26,969 bases of DNA, taken from the NCBI GenBank assembly GCA_031403155.1, contig JANNSX010000318.1:1-26969 (forward strand). The letters run 5' to 3'. Under the pieces are notes generated by a model, which worked only from the letters and a program-made list of their open reading frames with translations, ran no database searches and had not been told where the DNA came from. The DNA is from JANNSX01 sp031403155. Lineage in GTDB: Bacteria; Pseudomonadota; Alphaproteobacteria; Rhizobiales; Hyphomicrobiaceae. Of this stretch, positions 23,111 through 26,969 are shown in pieces; the stretch's first letter is position 1, and the number at the start of each line of letters is the position of its first letter. Both the position numbers and the translations under genes were made by a program.

Positions 23111-23608
23111 ATGGCATCCGCAGAGTTGAGCTTCGGCAGGGCAGCTAACCCGATCGACCTCGTCGAGCGCATCGCGAGCGACCAGGATTGGTCGTTCGAG
23201 CGCAACGCCGAGGAGGAGCTGACCCTCATCGTCGCCGGCACCTGGACCGACTATCACGTGTCCCTCAATTGGCGGGACGATCTGGAAACGCTGCATCTTG
23301 CCTGCGCCTTCGATTTCAAGATCCCGGACAACCGGCTGACCGAAGTCTACAGGCTCCTCGCCCAGATCAACGAGCATCTCTGGCTCGGCCATTTCGATCT
23401 CTGGCAGGGCGACGGTCTCCTGATGTACCGCCACGGCCTGATGCTCAATGGCGCGGTCGCGACCCCCCGCCAATGCGAGGCCCTGCTGCAGGCGGCGCTC
23501 GAAGCCTGCGAGCGCTACTACAAGGCCTTCCAATTCGTGGTCTGGGCCGGTAAGGATGCCCGCGAGGCCTTGACCTCCACCATGTTCGAAACCGAGGGGC
23601 AGGCCTGA
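23111..23608 (+). CDS. YbjN domain-containing protein
   Basis: A 165-residue soluble alpha/beta protein of the YbjN family, related in fold to type III secretion chaperones. Visible features are an N-terminal LVERIASDQDWSFER, the strand-rich centre (VSLNWRDDLETLHLACAF) and a C-terminal helix with ALEACERYYKAF. The molecular role is unknown; such genes commonly precede proC in Rhizobiales. AAGGAAGG lies a few bases upstream of the ATG. The next gene, proC, starts after 29 bases that fold into a hairpin. Confidence 0.88.
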   Translation: MASAELSFGRAANPIDLVERIASDQDWSFERNAEEELTLIVAGTWTDYHVSLNWRDDLETLHLACAFDFKIPDNRLTEVYRLLAQINEHLWLGHFDLWQGDGLLMYRHGLMLNGAVATPRQCEALLQAALEACERYYKAFQFVVWAGKDAREALTSTMFETEGQA

Positions 23609-23637
23609 TCTGCCCTGAACACTCCAGGGCACAGATC
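23607..23637 (+). promoter_or_regulatory. hairpin spanning the proC ribosome binding site
   Basis: GATCTG and CCCTG pair with CAGGG and CAGATC around the loop AACACTC, with a two-base bulge. The stem starts at the ybjN stop codon and ends at the base before the proC ATG. The AGGG that would bind the ribosome is inside the stem, so ribosomes leaving ybjN may be needed to open it. Confidence 0.5.
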
Positions 23638-24456
23638 ATGCAGCTTTCGGCACCTTTGGTGCTGGTCGGTTCAGGCAATATGGGCGGCGCGCTCCTCAGG
23701 GGCTGGCTCGACCGGGGACTCCGGCCAAGTGATGTCGTGGTACAGGACCCTTCGCCACCGCCCGCCATGGCCGCGCTGTTGTCGGAGCATGGGATAACTT
23801 GCGGGCCTGAGATCGCGTCCCTCCCGATCGCGCCGAGCGTGATCGTGCTCGCCGTCAAGCCGCAGATCATGGACGAGGTGGTGCCGACGGTCGCTTCCCA
23901 TTGCCGGGCGAGCACCGTCGTGCTGTCGGTCGCGGCGGGACGGACCATTGCGAGCCTCGCCAGGCATTTTCCGGCCGGCACCGCGATTATCAGGTCCATT
24001 CCCAATACGCCCTCTTCCGTCGGACGCGGGATCACGGTGGCGGTCGCCAACGCGTCGGTGAACATCGGTCAGCGCCGCATCTGCCAGGAGCTGCTCGAGG
24101 CGGTCGGCTCCGTCGGCTGGGTGGATGACGAGAGCCTCATCGATGCGGCGACGGCCGTCTCGGGCTCGGGCCCGGCCTATGTCTTCCTGCTTGCCGAGTG
24201 CCTCGAAGCGGCGGCGCTTGCCGCGGGCCTGCCTCCCGATCTCGCCCGGCGCCTGGCCCGCGAAACCGTCTCGGGTGCCGGTGAGATGCTCCGCCAGTCC
24301 GATCTCGACGCGGCAACGCTGCGCCAGAACGTCACCTCGCCCAAGGGCACGACCGCCGCGGCCCTCGAGGTGCTGATGGGACCGGGGGCCATGCCGGAAC
24401 TGATGGCAAAAGCCGTCAACGCCGCGAAGGATCGGGCGGTGGAGCTGGCGAAGTAG
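23638..24456 (+). CDS. proC: pyrroline-5-carboxylate reductase
   Basis: Final step of proline synthesis: NAD(P)H-dependent reduction of 1-pyrroline-5-carboxylate. The 272-residue protein has the dinucleotide loop GSGNMGG at 11-17, the second motif VSGSGPAYVF from 174, and the C-terminal NVTSPKGTT at 231-239 that contacts substrate. All match the family and the length is normal. It is 29 bases after ybjN and probably in one transcript with it; the TetR/COQ9-like gene follows after 83 bases. Confidence 0.96.
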   Translation: MQLSAPLVLVGSGNMGGALLRGWLDRGLRPSDVVVQDPSPPPAMAALLSEHGITCGPEIASLPIAPSVIVLAVKPQIMDEVVPTVASHCRASTVVLSVAAGRTIASLARHFPAGTAIIRSIPNTPSSVGRGITVAVANASVNIGQRRICQELLEAVGSVGWVDDESLIDAATAVSGSGPAYVFLLAECLEAAALAAGLPPDLARRLARETVSGAGEMLRQSDLDAATLRQNVTSPKGTTAAALEVLMGPGAMPELMAKAVNAAKDRAVELAK

Positions 24457-24539
24457 GGCGGTTCACCTTCGCAGGTCAGCCGTCTTTTTCCCAGCACGCG
24501 GAAGGCTTACAGTCGCTCAAACAGAAGGAGCGCCCCCCA

Positions 24540-25196
24540 ATGCTCGACCCGACCTCACCGCGCGATCGCGCCATCGCGGCCCTGATGCGCCTTGCCGCCA
24601 CGACGCCCTGGCGAGACATCTTCATGCCGGATATCGCCCGCGAGGCGGGTCTCAGCCATGCCGAGCTCACCCAGCAATTCACGAGCAAGGCGGAGATCCT
24701 CGGCGCCTTCGTGCGCGCGGTGGACGCCGAGGTGGCCGAGCGGATGGCGGTGAAATCGCCGACCGAAGGCCCGCGCGACTGGCTGTTCGACACGATTATG
24801 ACGCGCTTCGATGTGCTCGGGCCCTATCGCTCGGCGGTTCTGCGGCTCTCCGGGGAAACGCCCGATATCGGTTTGGCGCTGCATCCAAAGACGGTGGCGC
24901 GCTCGCTCAAGTCGAGCCTGGAAGCCGCCCGCATCGATACCGGCGGCGGGCTCGGCTGCGTGCGGGTCGCGGGCCTTGGCGGCGTTTATGCGCGCACCGT
25001 CAAGACCTGGCTCGAGGACGAGGATCCCGGCCTGTCCAAAACCATGGCCAAGCTCGACCGGCAGCTGCGCTCCGGCGAGCAGGCGATGAAGACGGTCGAG
25101 GACATTTGCGGCGGCGTCTCGCGGCTGTTCGGGGCCTTGCGGCCAGGGCGGCGGAGCGAGGAACGGCCTGCCGAGCCGCCGGCCTCGCCCTACTGA
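24540..25196 (+). CDS. TetR-like protein with COQ9-type features
   Basis: A 218-residue helical protein. Residues about 8-55 form a TetR-type helix-turn-helix (WRDIFMPDIAREAGLSHAEL, then FTSKAEIL). The next segment, DWLFDTIMTRFDVLGPYRSAVLRL, resembles COQ9, the lipid-binding ubiquinone-biosynthesis protein that shares the TetR fold. It could be a DNA-binding regulator, a COQ9 homologue, or both in origin. GAAGGAG lies ten bases upstream of the ATG. The proximity of ubiK is suggestive but not proof of a ubiquinone role. Confidence 0.72.
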   Translation: MLDPTSPRDRAIAALMRLAATTPWRDIFMPDIAREAGLSHAELTQQFTSKAEILGAFVRAVDAEVAERMAVKSPTEGPRDWLFDTIMTRFDVLGPYRSAVLRLSGETPDIGLALHPKTVARSLKSSLEAARIDTGGGLGCVRVAGLGGVYARTVKTWLEDEDPGLSKTMAKLDRQLRSGEQAMKTVEDICGGVSRLFGALRPGRRSEERPAEPPASPY

Positions 25197-25253
25197 AGCA
25201 GGCACGCCTTCGAAGAATTCGCTCCGGAATTTCCCATCAGGTTTGCTGCTCCC

Positions 25254-25610
25254 ATGTCCAATGCCGCGCCCGCTTCGCCGATCAGCTTCGATGACTTCAT
25301 GAGAGTCGATGTGCGCGTCGGCACCATCGTCGAGGTGTTGGCGTTTCCGGAGGCGAGGAAACCCGCCTACAAACTCCGGATTGATTTCGGCCCTGAGATC
25401 GGCATCAAGCGGTCCTCGGCGCAGATCACCGTGCATTACACGGCTGAGGCATTGCTCGGCCGGCAGGTGGCGGCCGTCGTCAACTTCCCGCCGCGCCAGA
25501 TCGGCCCCTTCATGTCGGAGGTGCTGACGTTGGGGTTCGCCGATGAAGAGGGGGCGGTCGTGCTCATCGGGCCAGGCCAGCCGGTGCCGGACGGCAGCCG
25601 GATGCACTGA
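25254..25610 (+). CDS. csaA: CsaA-like tRNA-binding domain protein
   Basis: A 118-residue single OB-fold protein. The start of the fold reads SFDDFMRVDVRVGTIVEV, and the signature V-V-N-F-P-P-R-Q-I-G-P-F-M-S-E-V-L follows near residue 78. Both match CsaA, a dimeric tRNA-binding protein reported to act as a chaperone in protein export. Ribosome binding is weak (AGG about 12 bases upstream). It follows the TetR/COQ9-like gene by 57 bases, and its stop is six bases from the end of the convergent kinase gene. Confidence 0.92.
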   Translation: MSNAAPASPISFDDFMRVDVRVGTIVEVLAFPEARKPAYKLRIDFGPEIGIKRSSAQITVHYTAEALLGRQVAAVVNFPPRQIGPFMSEVLTLGFADEEGAVVLIGPGQPVPDGSRMH

Positions 25611-25616
25611 GGCCCC

Positions 25617-26969
25617 TCAGACCGGCACCCTGACGACCGCCCGCAGCCCGCCGAGATCGCTGTCCTCGAGCCAGATGTCGCCGCCATGCACATGGGCGAT
25701 GTCGCGAGCGATGGCGAGGCCCAATCCCGAATGACCCTGCTCGACGCTTCGGCCTTTCTCGATGCGGAAGAACGGACGGAACACCAGCTCGCGCTGATCC
25801 TGGGGGATGCCTGGGCCGTTGTCGTCGACCGCGACCTTGAGCCATTCCTTGTCCTGCGTCACGGTGATGACGACGCGCTCGGCATAGCGCGCGGCATTGG
25901 AGACGAGATTGGCGACGGCACGCTTGAAATTCTGCCGGCGCAGCGGCACTGGCGATTTCTTGCGGCGGCGGAAGCGCAGCTCGATCGGCTTGCCGAAGCG
26001 GCGCGCGTCGTCGCGGATTTCTTCCACGATCTCGCGGACGTCGGCCGGCTTCGTTTCCTCCCCGCTGCCGCCCCGGGCGAAGGCCATGTAGTCCTCGAGC
26101 ATCATCTGCATCTCGTCGATGTCGGCCTTGAGCGGCTGGGTCTCGGCACTCTCTCCCAAGAGCGCGATCTCGAGCTTGAAGCGGGTGAGGATGGTTCTGA
26201 GATCATGGCTGACGCCGGCGAGCATGGTGGTACGCTGCTCGAGATGCTTCTCGATGCGATCGCGCATTTCGGCGAAGGCCATCGAAGCCTGACGGACCTC
26301 GCGGGCCCCGCGCGGGCGGAAATCGTCCGGCAGCGGCCGGCCCTTGCCGAAGGCTTCCGCCGCTTCCGCCAGCCTCAGGATCGGCCGGATCTGGTTTCTG
26401 AGGAACAGAATGGCGACCGTCAGCAGCACCAGCGAGGTCACCACCATCCAGATCAGGAAGATGTGCGAGTTCGACGCATAGGTCTGGCTGCGCGTCGCCA
26501 TGAAGCGCAACACCGCATCCTCGACCTTGACGCGCACGTCGACGAAGCGCGAGTTGCCGACGGTGTCGATCCAGAAGGGGTAGGCGACCTGCTTCCTGAT
26601 CTCGTTGGAGAGCGTGCGATCGAGCAGGTCGAAGAAGGGCTTCGGCCGGGCCGGCGGCAGGTCGGCGGAGGGAAGCACCTGCATCGACAGGCGCATGCGC
26701 TTCTCGGCCATCTCGATGATGGCGCGATGATCGTCATTGCCGCGATAGCCCTTGTAGGTGTCGATGACCGCGGCGATGTCGCCCGCGGTCGCCTCCGAAA
26801 GGCGCCGCGTCACCGATTCCCAGTGCCGCTCCATGAAGACGAAGGCGACAACGGATTCCAGAAGCACAATGGGCGCGATGATGATGATGAGCGCGCGCGC
26901 GTAGAGGCCCTTCGGCATCAGCTCGGAGCCGAGCGAAGCCAGCCGCTTGAGCAGCTCGCGCGACCGCCT
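25617..26969 (-). CDS. EnvZ-like two-component sensor histidine kinase (5' end probably outside window)
   Basis: Membrane sensor kinase. Counting from the ATG at 26918 (MPKGLYARAL), transmembrane helices lie at about 9-29 and 152-173, with a periplasmic sensor loop between. HAMP spans about 174-227 and the phospho-accepting H238 sits in GVSHDLRTIL. The N box (NLVSNAARYA), DNGPGIP and GHSGLGLAIA complete the ATP-binding domain. The frame stays open from 26918 to the window edge (17 more codons) and there is no good ribosome binding site at 26918; relatives often have a short N-terminal extension, so the real start is probably beyond the edge. The partner response regulator would be expected upstream, off the window. 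Signal unknown. Confidence 0.9.
   Translation of the reverse strand, partial: RRSRELLKRLASLGSELMPKGLYARALIIIIAPIVLLESVVAFVFMERHWESVTRRLSEATAGDIAAVIDTYKGYRGNDDHRAIIEMAEKRMRLSMQVLPSADLPPARPKPFFDLLDRTLSNEIRKQVAYPFWIDTVGNSRFVDVRVKVEDAVLRFMATRSQTYASNSHIFLIWMVVTSLVLLTVAILFLRNQIRPILRLAEAAEAFGKGRPLPDDFRPRGAREVRQASMAFAEMRDRIEKHLEQRTTMLAGVSHDLRTILTRFKLEIALLGESAETQPLKADIDEMQMMLEDYMAFARGGSGEETKPADVREIVEEIRDDARRFGKPIELRFRRRKKSPVPLRRQNFKRAVANLVSNAARYAERVVITVTQDKEWLKVAVDDNGPGIPQDQRELVFRPFFRIEKGRSVEQGHSGLGLAIARDIAHVHGGDIWLEDSDLGGLRAVVRVPV

Noticed and set aside
1..26969. tRNA, rRNA, known riboswitch, phage or transposase genes
   Set aside because: I looked for cloverleaf arms, rRNA signature stretches and transposase motifs by eye on both strands and found none. 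A tRNAscan-SE and Infernal run would settle small RNAs.

Overview
This is a GC-rich chromosomal window from an alphaproteobacterium, most likely a member of the Hyphomicrobiales (Rhizobiales). The evidence is a conserved housekeeping run of proC, a YbjN-domain gene, ubiK, lgt, midA and pgeF. It is supported by an EnvZ-like sensor kinase, a COQ9/TetR-like gene beside a CsaA gene, and Rhizobiales-style intergenic palindromes. The fluoroacetate-dehalogenase homologue matches the Rhodopseudomonas palustris enzyme in residue numbering, which hints at the Nitrobacteraceae/Xanthobacteraceae neighbourhood. The genus cannot be fixed from the sequence alone.

Left part (1-7.4 kb). A 5' fragment of an AidB-like acyl-CoA dehydrogenase and a class III nucleotide cyclase lie on the minus strand. 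A 530-base gap follows, filled with palindromes, including a nested inverted-repeat element whose end lies four bases from the pccA start. pccA (acyl-CoA carboxylase alpha chain) is on the plus strand. rluB and tadA are divergent with only six bases between their start codons. A translationally coupled minus-strand pair follows: a fluoroacetate-dehalogenase-type hydrolase, then a patatin-like phospholipase.

Middle part (7.5-16 kb). This is accessory metabolism, mostly on the minus strand. It holds a multi-pass membrane protein, a two-gene operon (Asp/Glu-racemase-superfamily enzyme plus PhyH dioxygenase), a prolyl-hydroxylase-like Fe(II)/2-oxoglutarate oxygenase, an ELM1-family protein divergent from an Lrp/AsnC regulator, an FAD monooxygenase, a Rieske oxygenase alpha subunit of the quaternary-ammonium type, and a small SAM methyltransferase. 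Four mononuclear-iron or flavin oxygenases within about 7 kb suggest small-molecule catabolism. No substrate can be assigned from sequence.

Right part (16-27 kb). prs, then a lipoprotein built from two copies of one domain, then pgeF, midA and lgt on the minus strand. ubiK is divergent from lgt. An RTX-repeat calcium-binding protein sits inside the otherwise conserved block. Then come ybjN, proC, a TetR/COQ9-like gene and csaA on the plus strand, and finally a sensor histidine kinase running off the right edge.

No CRISPR array, rRNA, recognisable tRNA, transposase or phage gene was found. The most unusual items are the nested palindromic element before pccA, the dehalogenase with a complete fluoroacetate active site, and the tandem-duplicated lipoprotein. 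Next come the Rieske oxygenase with a glutamate bridge and the hairpins covering the lgt and proC ribosome binding sites.
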